From a virus, in the IMG/VR virus record IMGVR_UViG_3300008625_000027, positions 1 to 38,694 of that record: a stretch of 38,694 bases of DNA; one strand, written 5' to 3'. The notes under the pieces are model-generated. The model made no database searches, was not told where the DNA came from, and saw nothing but the letters and a program-made list of their open reading frames with translations. The stretch's first letter is position 1, and every line of letters starts with the position of its first letter. Below are positions 5,934 through 18,100 of this stretch, piece by piece. The position numbers and the translations under genes are program-made.

Positions 5934-8455
5934 CAGTCCGATCCTCCGTCGAAGATCTTCTTGAGGAGATCAAGCAGTAGTGTTGGGAGACCTCCCGCTA
6001 CCAGGACCACTCCAGCGCCATACGCGGTGGCGCTATCCTCTGGTTTCTCCTCTGCGGCAACCAGAGCCTGGACGATTCCTGCGGTCCCCGACTCGGCCAG
6101 CACCAATCCAGACGCAGGGCCGAAGCGGAGCAGCTCAAGGGAGTTCAGGAGAGCGCGGATCTTCACCAACAGGGCCTGCAACTGGTAGATCCGCGCCTGG
6201 ATAGCCTCGATGTAGGCAACGATTTTATCTGTGATCCCCTCCAGGCCATCCAGGACTGCCTGGAGGAAACGGTCCAGCCTCTCAAGGAGATCATCAAGAG
6301 GAGTGAGGGCTTGGGGAAGAAGGCGTATCGTCACCCACTGGGTATCCGCTACGGGACGGGAAACCCAGGCCCCCGCCAGCTGCAGGACTGCAACAGCAGC
6401 GTCCAGCAAGGAACCCCCATCGTACTGCGAGACAGCGTTCCGGATGAACTGAACCTCTCCCGTCGAGTCATTGAACAAAACAGGAGAGTCGTCGGCAGAC
6501 CCCCCTCCTGAGACCCATACCACCGTCCCCGTGGTGTCCAAGACCTCTACCTTGGGGGACTCGGAGAAAGCAGGGGCTCGAGGGGGTCCCTGTCCCTCCT
6601 GGTACTGGCCACGCAGGTTCCGCTTGTTGATGGTCCGACAGAAAGGGTTCCCACCTACCCCGCTGTCCTCAGAGGAAGAGGTGGCTCCAAGGCCCAAGGA
6701 CTCAAGGATGGTCTGCTCGGGGAAATCGTCGTGGGCGTCCTTCCAGACGAATCCCAAGAGGTCCTTGGCCCCGGAAACAATGGCGTCAGCGACTCCCTCT
6801 GGAGGAAGAGCTCGGTTGAGCAGGTCGGAAGAGACCCGCAGAAGAACAGCCTTCAACTTGCGGCGGAATGCTCCTGGACGACGTCCCTTGAACCATCGAG
6901 GCTGGAATCCGTATCGAGCCAGGATGTCTCGAGCCGCGTTCTCCAGGCCCTTGAGCCCCTGGCCCGGGAGGTAGGTGCTCTCTCGGAATCCGGAGTCCGG
7001 AGCCTCGGATAGATCCGCGCGACACAGGACAGCAAGAGCTATGGCTGCCTGGACGGCCTGTGTGTACCTGACCTGGTTCTCGGAGGGGAACTCGGCGACT
7101 ACAGGCCCTGATGCCTGGGTCATACAGGTGTATCCCACTTCCGAGCTGAACTTGGATGCTTGCTCGGGGAGGAGGATGCCTCCGGACGCCTGGACGATTG
7201 AGTTGGCGGTGAAGTAGTAGGGGGCTGCTCCCGAAGGATACACGGGAGAGGGGTTCTGTAGGGTCCCGGATACCCCTGGGAGGAGCTCGTCTATGTAGTC
7301 CTTGGTGACCGCCCGGATCCGGATCCAGTAGGTCTGGGCCTCGAAGGGAGATCCATCCACCTCGGCGAAACCCTCGGATCCCGCGACAAATGTGGCATGG
7401 AGTGGGAGATCCGACTTCGAGATCGTAGCTGAGAACGTGGCGCCAGCCCCCAGCTTGGAGACGAACCCAGCCTTCGCGAAGAACGTCGTCGCCAGGAGCG
7501 GGGCTCCTTCATGGATCAGTGTGGCCGGCTGGATAAGGGGCGTGTTCGCGCCAGCTTGGAGGAACAGGAGAGGGGCTCGAGGATCCGGGAGAGCCAGGTC
7601 GGAGAAGTCCGGGACCGTCGTGTTGAGGTCAGTGATCCCCCCATACAACTTGAGAGGACCGTTGGTGAGGGGATCCACGGCGCCAGACAGGACCCGAGCC
7701 AGGTCCTCTACGTCACTGGAAGTCTCCGCCTTGGGTGTGGCGCTGATCACCTGTAGTCCATCAGGGATGGTGGAGACATGGATCAGGAACCCTTTGGGGG
7801 CCGGAGAGAACCCTTTGCCTCCCAGGGGAGCCGGCATGGACCAGGACACAGTGAGTGCTGTGGGAGTCACCGACAGTGACCCTATCTGACGGAACGCTGC
7901 GACTCCTGCTCCGTCTGTCCCGTACTTGATGGTCGGTGTGTTCGGTGTTCCATAGGGCATGGAAGAGGATAGGAGGTCCTCTCTCCGGAAGAACTTGACG
8001 ATGGCCCTGATGAGTCGGATGACCGTATCCAGGTCTCCAGAGGACACATACAGGAACAGGGCCACCACTGTAGAGGAGGAGGTGAAATCCGGCCGTCCGG
8101 GGTCCGTGTTGTCCAGCAACCGCCCAATCATCCGGCGCTCATACGCCTGGTAGCCTCCGACCAAGTAGATGTAGCGGTCCTCGGACTTGATCAGATCCCA
8201 GTCCCCCGACATGTACAGGCCAAGCTGCCGGAGGTCGTGGATGAGGTCCCGGATCTCCTGTATGATCTGCTCAACCAGGGAGCGGATGGGGTCCAGCAGG
8301 CCTACCAGGAACGCTTTCAGGACGTTGAGGATTTGCTGGGCGATGGAGAGGATGGTGATTAGGAAATCGAGGACCGCGGTGAGCGAATCGATAGGGGGCT
8401 GCACCTTCTCGAGGAGCGGCTCTGTCGAAACCTCTACGGACTTCCATTCAGCCAT
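5933..8455 (-). CDS. Large virion protein, probable baseplate/fibre component with fibronectin-III-like domain, 840 aa
   Basis: The protein begins and ends with long amphipathic helices. Residues 23-80 contain LTAVLDFLITILSIAQQILN and later EQIIQEIRDLIHDL; residues about 730-785 contain LLERLDRFLQAVLDGLEGIT and further helices. Near residue 200 TPTALTVSWSMPAP followed by GFLIHVSTIP resembles the first strands of a fibronectin type III domain, a fold common in phage tail proteins. The centre is beta-rich and Gly/Pro-rich. The gene overlaps its upstream neighbour by 8 bases and its downstream neighbour by 1. It lies two genes from the giant structural gene, on the same strand. The exact role is not identifiable. 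Confidence 0.72.
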   Translation of the reverse strand: MAEWKSVEVSTEPLLEKVQPPIDSLTAVLDFLITILSIAQQILNVLKAFLVGLLDPIRSLVEQIIQEIRDLIHDLRQLGLYMSGDWDLIKSEDRYIYLVGGYQAYERRMIGRLLDNTDPGRPDFTSSSTVVALFLYVSSGDLDTVIRLIRAIVKFFRREDLLSSSMPYGTPNTPTIKYGTDGAGVAAFRQIGSLSVTPTALTVSWSMPAPLGGKGFSPAPKGFLIHVSTIPDGLQVISATPKAETSSDVEDLARVLSGAVDPLTNGPLKLYGGITDLNTTVPDFSDLALPDPRAPLLFLQAGANTPLIQPATLIHEGAPLLATTFFAKAGFVSKLGAGATFSATISKSDLPLHATFVAGSEGFAEVDGSPFEAQTYWIRIRAVTKDYIDELLPGVSGTLQNPSPVYPSGAAPYYFTANSIVQASGGILLPEQASKFSSEVGYTCMTQASGPVVAEFPSENQVRYTQAVQAAIALAVLCRADLSEAPDSGFRESTYLPGQGLKGLENAARDILARYGFQPRWFKGRRPGAFRRKLKAVLLRVSSDLLNRALPPEGVADAIVSGAKDLLGFVWKDAHDDFPEQTILESLGLGATSSSEDSGVGGNPFCRTINKRNLRGQYQEGQGPPRAPAFSESPKVEVLDTTGTVVWVSGGGSADDSPVLFNDSTGEVQFIRNAVSQYDGGSLLDAAVAVLQLAGAWVSRPVADTQWVTIRLLPQALTPLDDLLERLDRFLQAVLDGLEGITDKIVAYIEAIQARIYQLQALLVKIRALLNSLELLRFGPASGLVLAESGTAGIVQALVAAEEKPEDSATAYGAGVVLVAGGLPTLLLDLLKKIFDGGSD

Positions 8456-8684
8456 TCTTGGCCGCCTTTCCCCCGCCTGCCTTCAGCTTCTGTAGGGCTG
8501 AGTGTAGCTCTGACACCTGCTTCTGGTCCTGCTCGATCTGCTTCTCAACCAACCCTTCCAGGGAGGTAAGGAGAGCTCGTTGTCTCCCCAAGAGGAGACC
8601 CTCAACCAACCCATCGGTGCTGGGAGACCACCCCTCGGGGATCCCCGCCTCTCGGAGCCTTCTCCGGGCTTCCTCTGGAGTCAT
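8448..8684 (-). CDS. Small coiled-coil protein, 78 aa
   Basis: ATG at 8684 is preceded by GGGAGA. The product begins with a short helical repeat (TPEEARRRLREAGIPEGWSP), continues with a helix (GLVEGLLLGRQRALLTSLEG), and then a Gln/Glu-rich coiled-coil segment (EKQIEQDQKQVSELHSALQK). It ends in a basic Gly/Lys/Ala tail. The 3' end overlaps the start of the 840-aa virion protein gene by 8 bases, so it may be an assembly partner of that protein. It is the first gene of this minus-strand run, divergent from the SET-domain gene. Confidence 0.75.
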   Translation of the reverse strand: MTPEEARRRLREAGIPEGWSPSTDGLVEGLLLGRQRALLTSLEGLVEKQIEQDQKQVSELHSALQKLKAGGGKAAKNG

Positions 8685-8717
8685 GTGTTCTCCCGTAGGG
8701 TGTTGGGGATATAGTCA
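8685..8717. promoter_or_regulatory. Short divergent intergenic region
   Basis: These 33 bases separate the minus-strand small coiled-coil gene from the plus-strand SET-domain gene. They hold ribosome binding sites for both: GGGAGA on the minus strand and GGGGAT before the plus-strand GTG. A TATAT is present, but I see no convincing -35/-10 pair, so any promoter would have to reach into the flanking genes. Confidence 0.4.
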
Positions 8718-9125
8718 GTGTACTCCCGAACACCCGGAGGGAACGTGCTGCCCGAGAACAGTCTCTTCAGAGTCGTGTCCCGTCGGGGACACCTATGCCT
8801 GGTTGCCAAGGTGTCCTTCTCTCCCGGGGAGGTGGTTCGCCTCCTGGATGGGGATGTGTACCTCCATCCTACCAGAGAGTCCATTCGCACTGCTCCGGAT
8901 GTCCACATAGATGACGAGTTTGGGAGATACACGAATCACTCTGTGAACCCCACCTGCAAGGTAGAAGGGGGGTGTCTGGTGGCTCTCGTTCAGATCAACC
9001 CTGGAGGTGAGATCACCTTCAACTATATCGAGAACGAGGAGAAGATCCTGGCCTCTCCTTTCGTAGATCTGGAGACCGGAGAGCCCGTCGGGTTCCCCGT
9101 CTCTACGAGTCCAGACCCTTCTTGA
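8718..9125 (+). CDS. SET-domain protein (putative protein lysine methyltransferase), 135 aa
   Basis: Residues 70-76 read RYTNHSV and residues 96-103 read GGEITFNY. These correspond to the two SET signatures, NHS and GEEITFDY, that form the S-adenosylmethionine pocket and supply the catalytic Tyr. The segment from 18 (FRVVSRRGHLCLVAKVSFSP) fits the N-terminal SET strand region, and ASPFVDLETGEPVGF after the Tyr matches small bacterial SET proteins I know. There is no Cys-rich post-SET motif and no extra domain, so this is a minimal SET unit. Start is GTG at 8718 with GGGGAT upstream. It is the only plus-strand gene in the first 33 kb and its 3' end overlaps the giant gene tail-to-tail by 23 bases. 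The substrate is unknown; a host or virion protein are both possible. Confidence 0.82.
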   Translation: MYSRTPGGNVLPENSLFRVVSRRGHLCLVAKVSFSPGEVVRLLDGDVYLHPTRESIRTAPDVHIDDEFGRYTNHSVNPTCKVEGGCLVALVQINPGGEITFNYIENEEKILASPFVDLETGEPVGFPVSTSPDPS

Positions 9126-12100
9126 GGGCTACGAGCTCTCTCTGGCGTTGGAGCTTGTCCGGAAGTTCGTCCTCGGCACGTCGCGCTTCCATGATAGAGC
9201 CGTCCACCCGATCAGCTCGGAAGCGGATCCATGCGTAGCGGAGGTCCCGGAACCGGTCATCGAGGTTGAGGACGTCTTCGATGAGGTCAGGGATCACAGG
9301 CCGCTGTCCGAATCCATCATCCGCGAAGTCTGTCCAACCCCCCTCATCCAAGCGGCCGTCCAAGAGCCAGAAGCGCCGGCCCAGGATAGAGAGGCAGTCG
9401 GACGTATTGGTGTAGGGTGTCTCGTCTACCAGACCTTCCAGGGATTCCACCACCAGATTCGACACCACCCCGGCTCCGTCTGTGGGGTCAGTTGGTGACC
9501 CGATGTTGTTGATGTGGTCCTCCGCCTGGAAGACATGGTAGTCCCCCCCACGCCCTTCCTCGTAGATCCCCTTGATTTCATCCAACCAGGATAGGGTCCT
9601 CTCCCACAGGAAGAACACCAGGTCCAACGCATCCTGGGAGAAGATCGAGTTGGGCCGGATGATCCGGTACGGGAACGGCTGGATGCTGGAGACCGCGTCG
9701 TTCCCGGTTCGGTTTCCAAACAAGCCTCCGACAGCAGGAGACGTCGGCCGGAGAGTGTTCTGCCCCTCCCTCCCGGATCCCAGGGTGCTGACGTGGATGG
9801 TGGGCAGAGCCACGTATTCAGCACCCGTGCCTCCAAGGATGACGTCATCCCCCCCGCCCTCATCGCTTCCTCCAAACCGGGAGGTTCCATCAACCTCGAG
9901 GTCGCCGCCACTGATTCCGGTGATCTTGTAGGCTCCTCGGTTATCATCAAGGGCTGCTGCGGCTCCGGAGACGTAGGCTGAGCGCCCCACAGTTCCGGTA
10001 TCCCCTACGGGGCGGACACCCTTCTCGGACGGGTCGTAGAGCTCCCCAGCCGGCTGTACAAGCACGTAGTCGCCCTCTACCACCCCTTCAGAGGTCCAGG
10101 AGGATACCAGGTTGTCCTGCATCGTGTTCCACGTAGATGCGGATCCTCCGTCGGTATCTCCTCCCGGATAGTCGACCACACGTCGAAGTACTTCAGAGTC
10201 CGTGACGCAATCCAGGAGCTGGGCGTTGGACTGCTCCTGGGGAACGATCGGCTGTTCCAGGTAGATCTCGAAAGTGGCCGCCGACACCAGACTGGCGGTT
10301 AGACCAGGCCGCCGGAGGATGAGGTCCCCAGCCCCCGACACTCCTTGGATCTCGGCAGAGTCTATCAAGGCTCCGTTCACATCCAGGATACGGAGGACGT
10401 CTCCCGCGTTGATGTTGACGCGTCCCTCGTTGAAGTCCCCAATCGTGGTTGCAGGACTCGTTCCCGCGGAGAAGGTTCGGGTCGCAGCCACGTAGGAGCC
10501 GAAGGTCCCCCGCCTGATCTCGTACAGATACTTGAGGAGACTCAGCGCATCAGAGATCTCCGTCTGAATCTCATGGAAGCGGCGGATTCTCCGGACCTTG
10601 AAGTGAACGGCCTCCGAATAGGTCCCTGGGACGAAGTCTGAGTAGTTGCGATGTCCAACTTGAGCAGGGAACCCCGCCAAGCTATGGGAGTCAGATACTA
10701 CATGGGGCCGAGCGAGATTCAAATCAGTGGAGGGCCGGGCGAAAGTCGGCTCAAGGAACACGCCCCCAAGAGCAGTGAATCCAGGAGTGCCTCCTTCCTC
10801 GAGAGTGCTGCCGAGAATGAACCGGTCCCGAGGAAGGAGGCACTCGAGGACTTGACCGGGGAGCCCCGCCCCAGTGTCAAAATGTACGGCTGTCCAGTCA
10901 GCTGCCTGCATCCCCTCCAGGGAGACGTGGGTTGGGACGCCTTCGATCTTCTCAGCAATCGAGACTCCTGCGTAGCTCCGCGCATATCTCACTGAGGCGC
11001 GGTCCTCGAAGAAGACCGCCTCGCTGACAGGAGTCGGGACTCTGACACCCAAGGAGCTGGAGGAAGGAGTGCTCGTGTCTCCCAACAGGTACTGGATATC
11101 GGAAGCAGTGCTCGTCTTGTCCCAAGCCATGGTGGTGACGGTTGTTGTTCCGTGGACGCTGGGGTTTCGGTTTCCCATCACAGCCAAGGTGAACCCCGCT
11201 GTAGCATCGTTCCCGGAGCCATCTTCGGAGCTCCCCACCACGTTGTTCGAGGGAAGTCCATGCGAGGCTCGCGGGGTGAATGGGAAGTAGATCATCCCGG
11301 ACACCTGGACTCCAGACTCGTTCGCCGCGTCCCGGAACTCTGCGTCGGTGAGAGCCCCCCCGTTGGCGTCGGTCGCTGTTCCCGTAGACAGAGTGAATGT
11401 GGCCTCCCCCGTGGCGCTGTCGTAGGAGACAGCGGAGTAGGCCATCCGGTACACGGAATCGGACTGAAGGGTGTAGGATCCCGCATCGTAGATGGCGTAT
11501 CGGGAGTTCCTGATCAGGTACACGAACGTCGTGGCGCCGTCGCCGGTTGGGAATCCGCAATCCTCGGGGGAATGTGGAACTTCGGGGACCTCCTCAGCCA
11601 CGAGAGTCAAGCTGATGGCTGACTTCACCGAAGGGAAGCGGAGGTCCAATCCGTTCTTTTGTCCCGCGTCCGAATAGATCTCCTGCTCCCAGAGATTTCC
11701 TGTGTTGGTGTCCACGGCGTGCCGGACCAGGTATGTTCCTGTCGCGACCGCCCCGCCGCCCCCTGTAGTCTGATCGATCAGGAGGATATCTCCTGGAACC
11801 ACCTCGGAGAGACCCCCAGAGGTCGCCGAGACAGCGCTGATCCAATGACGAAGTCCATCCACTGTCAGAGCTCCGTCGGCGGCATCCCAGAGGGTTCCAT
11901 CCCCTTCCAGGATCACGGAGTCCTCATCCAGGTCTGAAGAGGGGATCACCGAGAATATCACCCCCTCCACGCTTCCGGTGGTGAACGGAGAGGTCGTGTT
12001 CCCATGGCCCTCCCAGGCCATGGCTCGGAGCTTCCCTTCCTCGGATCCCGCTGCTCCTGGGATAAAGGTTCCCACGTAGGGAACCCCTGAGAGAACAGTG

Positions 12101-15100
12101 CTGTCCTCGTCGGGCCCAACCCGCTCCAGGAACGTGAGAGCGGACCCTCCGTTCACCTCTGCGGAGGCGTTGACCGCAGTAGCTGTCCCTGCACCGATCG
12201 GAGACTCATGTGCCTCCAGAGAAACTCCAAGTTCCGTAGCGTCTCCGTTGGCAGGATTGGAGTTCCGAGGGAGGGTTGTCGCGAAGGAGACCTGCTCACC
12301 GAACGTGAGGCGATTCGCCTTGATCTCGCAGGTGGTTGACCCCCCTGCCGAACCCACCGGGATGTTGTTCCCGGAAGAGACACGGGTTGTGTTGGTGATG
12401 TAGGTGTCGATCGTGACGGTGAAGTCATGATAGTTGCCACCGGTGACTCCCGAGAGCGCAGAGAGCAATGAGGCAGAGGTCTCTACCGAGATGATCCCCG
12501 CAGCTGTCAACGAGACCCCTGTCCCTGCCAACGTGAGAGTAGTCACGGTCGCGAAGGGGTCGTTCACGTAGATGGAGCCTGCAGCTGCCAGGGTCGGGAT
12601 GACAACCTCACCTATGAGGGACTGTCCGGAGGCAGTCGCAGGGTCTGGGTTGTAGAGGCGGATGACAATGGCGTTTCCGCCTGCGACCAGGGCAAGCAAC
12701 CCTCCTGCGAGACCTCCTCCATTGGAGTCGAACACCAGCCCACCCACCGATGAGCAGTCGAGGAGGGTGATCCAGTTCCCAGGGTTCGTCTCGGAGGGGG
12801 TGAGGCCAGAGGTCGCAGGGAACGCGCCCCCCAGGTATCCAAACGCATTCTCCACTGTGTACTTGTGGGTGTCCGTCTTGGTAGTCGGGGTCACGAACCG
12901 TGGGGTCTCCACCTTCCCGGAGGATACGGCGCCAACGGAGAGGATCCCTGTCATTCCCGTCAGGAGCTCTCCGGCAGCTTCCTGGGGCTGATCCGCCTCC
13001 ACCAGGATGAGGTCGTAGGCTCGGCCGTCACCGATTGCCGTTCCGTCTGTGTAGGAGCCTGCTGTGGCGACAGGGGTCAGGTCCTGACCTGTATAGAGAG
13101 TTGCGGGATCTCGGTCGGGACCCAGTGTGTAGGTCTCTACCAGAACGCCATCGACAGCTACGATCTCATCCGGATATACAGCCTTCCAAGTCTGGTCTCC
13201 ATAGGGCATTGCCACGGACGTGTCCGCACCGAGGAGGATTCGGAACTTGGCCGCTACGTCCCCGAGGATAGCGAGCTCTGTCTCGGTTCCCTGGAGGTAG
13301 GGGATCTGGATATCCCCTGAGTCGTCAGCGGACTCCCCCTTGAGGCAGGGGAGCTTGACGGGCCTTCGATCAGTGTTGTTGAACTCTACCAAACCTTCGA
13401 TGCAGCTGAGGGGCTGAGGGGGCTTCTGCCCAAGCATGTCCTGGAGCGGGAGTGGGAAGATGTCCTCCCGACCCGGGAGGGAAGCGTCGATGAACTCCCC
13501 TGAGCCCCGAGCCACCTTGAGATCGAACTGGACTCGGTAGTCCGGAATCATGCGGGAGAGCTCCCGCATCTGCTTTGGCGTGATCTCGTCTTCGTCCTCT
13601 GGGATATCCTCGATATCCAGGAGGTCCTCCCCGCCGAAGATAGTATCCCCGCGCCCGGTGTTCTCGGAGACCACATCCTCGAGAGGGTCTGTGCCGTCCA
13701 CCAGGACTTCCGATCCGGAGAGGTCGGAGCCGTCCACACCAACGAGGGTCAGGATACAGCCTACCTGGACTTCCCCGACGAAGATCCCGTTGCCGTTTGG
13801 ATCGCTGAGCTCAAACACCGACCCGTCGGGCTTCCCGAATCGTAGCCGTTGGCCGGTCTCGAATCCCGGGGTGGAGAGATCGATATCCCCTGTGAACAGG
13901 GAGAACAGGGAAGCCCCTGCCGGGAGCGGGTTGAACATGAGCTGGGTTGCGTCAGGCCATCCCGTGTCTGGATCTACAGGGAACTCAGAGAGAAGCAGCG
14001 GCGTTGCTACCAGGGTTGCCTTCCCGACGGTGGAGACTGTTATCCCTGTAGCTGATGTGAGAGCGGAATCCATCTCCGCATCTCCCTCTGGGAAGAACCT
14101 CCAGATCCGAGCCCGAGGGTGTCTATCGGTGGCGAGGACCTCGATGATCCCCGTGATGTTCCCAAGAGCTTCATTGGAGATGTTCCCAATGGCAGTGCCT
14201 CGAGTTCGGACAACGGACTTGGTTGTCTCTCCAGGCTCCGGACCGGGGGTCTCAACCTTCCGGCCGGACGTGTAGTATCCGGGATCAGTGAAACCAGAGG
14301 CGCTCGGGACAGCATCGATCCCGGGAAGGAGCCGCGAGAAGTGCCGGGCTCTCTCGGGGAAGAGCCTCGAATAGACATGAGGCTCCCACATATCTCGGAA
14401 CAGCCCAGGGACGTTGAGTCCTGGGAAGATGAGCGCGAGCCCTCGAGGACGGCCCATTCCAATGAGGAGCCGGTCGTCCATATCGTTCTTGACACGACCT
14501 CTCTGACGGACCGTGAAAGAGGCCAGAGTCTCGGGGTCCGGGGTATCCCCGTCCGTCTCACCAGGACGCCCTACAGGGTCCTTCTCGGTTGCTGTAGTTG
14601 GGTCGTAGACCGGGTCCACTTCCTCGTAGAATCCGACACCACCGGACCACTCGTCCAGGACTTCCCTCCAGATGAGACGAACCGTCAGGTCTCCCGAGAT
14701 TTCGTCCTCGTAGCCGGGCCCTGCGTACCTCTTGTCATGTCCGATGAAGAACCGGAACTTCCCATCCCGGTCCCCGATCACACGCCCATCGAAAGACTCC
14801 AAGACCTGCTCGAAGGCCAGGACCACCCCGTTGTAGAGCTCGATGAAGGCACGGGCGGCACGGTCCAGGTCCTTCTTGTCTCGCACATCCCCACGGAGCC
14901 CAAGGAGCCCCTGTTCAGAGTTGTCCGGGAGACCGGCGAACGCGTCGGTGGGGCCTCCGCTGTCCGAGGCCACAGCCCCCAAAGCCTTCCCTGAGACCTC
15001 TCCCAGGAAATCCTCCATTGGAAGGACCTCGTAGAAGAAGCTGTCCGGATTCGAGAACGTGTACTGGGCAGTGAGGGTTGCTCCAAGGATCCGATTCTGG

Positions 15101-18100
15101 AGAGACGGAGTTGTGATGAAGAGGTACTGGGCCTTGAAGGCCGGAGCAAGGATGGCCGCCTCGTCTACCAGAGGACCCACCTCGGACACTGCCGTGTAGG
15201 TGGCGACCAGGGATTCCCCGGGCTGGAGAGCTCCCTGTGTGGGGAGGACGAACTCCACGGCGCCAGAGGAAGGATCCGCCTCGTAGTGGACGCCCTCCGT
15301 GAGCTCTTTCCCAGGGAGTTCAACCCCAGCCTCTGTCCGGCCGACCAGGAACAGGGAGAACTCCTCTGTATCTACGAATCCTGAAATCCCTGGGAACGTC
15401 CTTGGGAGAGGACCAAAGACGGGCCGGACCGAGAGACGAATGGTGTCTGTGGATGTATGTCCCGTGGCTATGGGGTTGGAGAGGTCTACTCGGGTGAATC
15501 TCCCATCATCGGACAGAGCAGAGCCTGCAACCAGGTAGGGATATCCAGCGATTTCCAGGAGATGACCTACACGGGCGTACTGGGTCAGGTCCCCGAGGAA
15601 CACAACTTGCAGCTGCCCTCTGTCCGCTTCTACCAGAGGAACCCCGGAGACAACTGGGAGGAATCCCTCTTGTCCACCCCCTGCTACGGGGTCGGAGGGG
15701 TCTACGGTGATGGCGATCCTCTGGGAAGAGAACGAGAACTCGGAGTCCCGAGCCGGAGCCCTGCTTCCAACCTCGGTGCTGGGCGGAGGCCACACAGTGA
15801 ACGTGGTTTCGTCTTCCCCGGCGTCGTACGAGACCGACTTCACGTAGAAAAGGGTCTGGTCCAGGACCATCAGGGCGCCGACCTGCACGTCCGGAGTGCG
15901 ATTCCCTCCCACGGTTGCTGTGTCCTGGCCCTCTTCCAGGAAGAACGGCTTCCTGTACACAGGGGGAGTGGACACCTGGTAGGCTTGTTCCCCACCGAAG
16001 GCTTCCAGGACCCCATAGGTGATCTTGACTGTCTCGGAGGGGTCAACAGCCTCGGCGAATGTGAGAGTACTCCCACTCACAGTGACCTGTACGAGACCAG
16101 CGAAGTTCTGGAGCTCCACACCTACCCAGATTGCCGCCTCGATCTCCTCCGATACAGTTCTCCCGGTTGGGTTGAACGTGTAGGTGAAGTCGTCTACGCG
16201 AGTGGCCTCCTCCAGCTGTACGATCAGAGGAAGGAACTCAGTGATCAACGTTCCGGTGAGGGGGTCTCCGTCCGTGTCCGCTTGGTAGTATGCGGCCTCT
16301 ACTATCTGTCCGTCCCGCAGGGGCTTGGTGATATAGATGTCTCCGGAGAGGGGAGACATCACCACATCCAATCCTCGCTCAGTGATCAGCTCCTCGAGGA
16401 AGTAGGCTGTCTCCCCTGTATGGGCTGTAGTATCAGCGTCAGAGAGGCGAATGCTCCCATCAGTGGGATCGATCTCACAGAACCCAGAGGCCAAGAGGCT
16501 CCCATCCAGGAACAGCTGATCGTAGTAGACCGTTTCCCCCGCGAAGTTCGTGAGCACATCAGAAGCGAATCGGATCTCTCCCGCGACCCCGCCGCCGGGC
16601 TCCCCTACTTCGATCTCCCCCGTCGCGATCGTCGGGGAGAACGACGAAACCAGCGTCATGTTGGTCCCGGCTGTGAACTCCTGAGACCCCACTCGGATCC
16701 TGAAATACGCGGTCGCCGGCGCTGTGGAGTTGAGGAAATGGGGATCGGTTACGTCGGGGACGGACAACCCGGTCTCTGCCAATGTCCCCAGGTCCGACCC
16801 CGTCTCGAGGAAAGAGACCGTAGCCGAAGGACTACTTGACGCAAGACCGAACCGCAGAGCCACAGGCCGGTTGCTCCCCAAGGCATCCGATACGACGGCG
16901 GATAGAGACCCCCCGACCGTTCCCGTGGGGGACAGGAGTCGAATCCTGAACGGCTCGTTCAGGAAGTGGTTGAACGGGACCCTCTGGGCGTCTGCGAGGA
17001 TCGTGGGGTCGAAGGTATCAGTGGTCTGGCCTTCCAGGATCCTCCACGAGAGTCCTGTCTCATCAGCAGGTGTAGGGGAGACAGTGAACTCAGCGATCCC
17101 CCCGACCAGGTTGGCGCCAGTGACTGTGTAGAGACCGGCCCCGGATCCGTTGATGACATGGAGTCTGTCACCCACCGAAACGGCGCTCAGGAGATTCCCC
17201 TGGAGGATCGCGTTCTGGGTTGACTCGGGGCTCAGGACAGGGTTCGAGAAGACCCCCGATGAGAAGGTTCCGCCACCCCCGGAGTAAACGGAACCTCCTT
17301 CGGGGGAGATCAGAACAGCTTGCCCGGGGGCTCCCTCTCCAGGGAGGAGAAACTCGGAACCCTGTCCCAGTTCTGAATAGCTGATGAGACCAGGCCGCTT
17401 GAGGTACAGACCGAAGCCTGCCCGAGTGGGATCCATGGCTTCGCTGTCTACTGTTTCCTCGATGACCCCCGTGTGGTCCAGCTGAAGCGTATCCGTTGGG
17501 GACAGGACAGTTGTGGCGGGGGTCTCTCCGAACTCGGCCCAGATGACCCGGTTGTTCTCCAGATCGTACTTGAGGCCAACCCTTTGACGGAGACCATAGT
17601 TGGACAGACGGACCAGGTTCAGCCCAAGGCTCATCTGGAAGTGTACGTCCTCATCGAAGCCGGGGATGTCCACCAAGGGAGGGTTGTTGACATGAACGAA
17701 CGGGCTGGCCTGGACGTTATCGGTGAACACCTTCCCAGTGTAGGAGCCTGTCGCTCGGATGTCTGCGGTCAGATTCTCCCGGCTCAGATTCTCAGGACTC
17801 CGGTACAGGCCGAGGCTTGATCCGTTGTCGGGCTGCCAACGGAAGGTGTCCCCTGAGGCATCCACCCTCCAGCCGGGAAGGAATCCCAGGACGGTGTGTC
17901 CGGAGAGGTCATCGGCGTCGGTGTTCCAGCCGATCTCCACACGCCCCGAAGAAGGAGTTCCGGCCTCGATGAAGACGCGACCTCGGATGACCCCTGCCTG
18001 GCCCGTCCCGGTGATGACCGTGTTGAGTTCCGTTGCGATCTGAGCTGCGGTGAACTCTCCGCTTCCAGAGGCCGTCCATGTGTAGGGGGTGCCGTCTACG

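Noticed and set aside
8775-8792. 7-bp hairpin (gtgtccc/gggacac) in the SET-domain gene
   Set aside because: Too short to stand out from chance in GC-rich coding DNA.
15457-16839. 460-codon plus-strand frame antisense to the giant gene
   Set aside because: Arg/Gly/Glu-rich low-quality sequence without a ribosome binding site; mirror of the real minus-strand coding.
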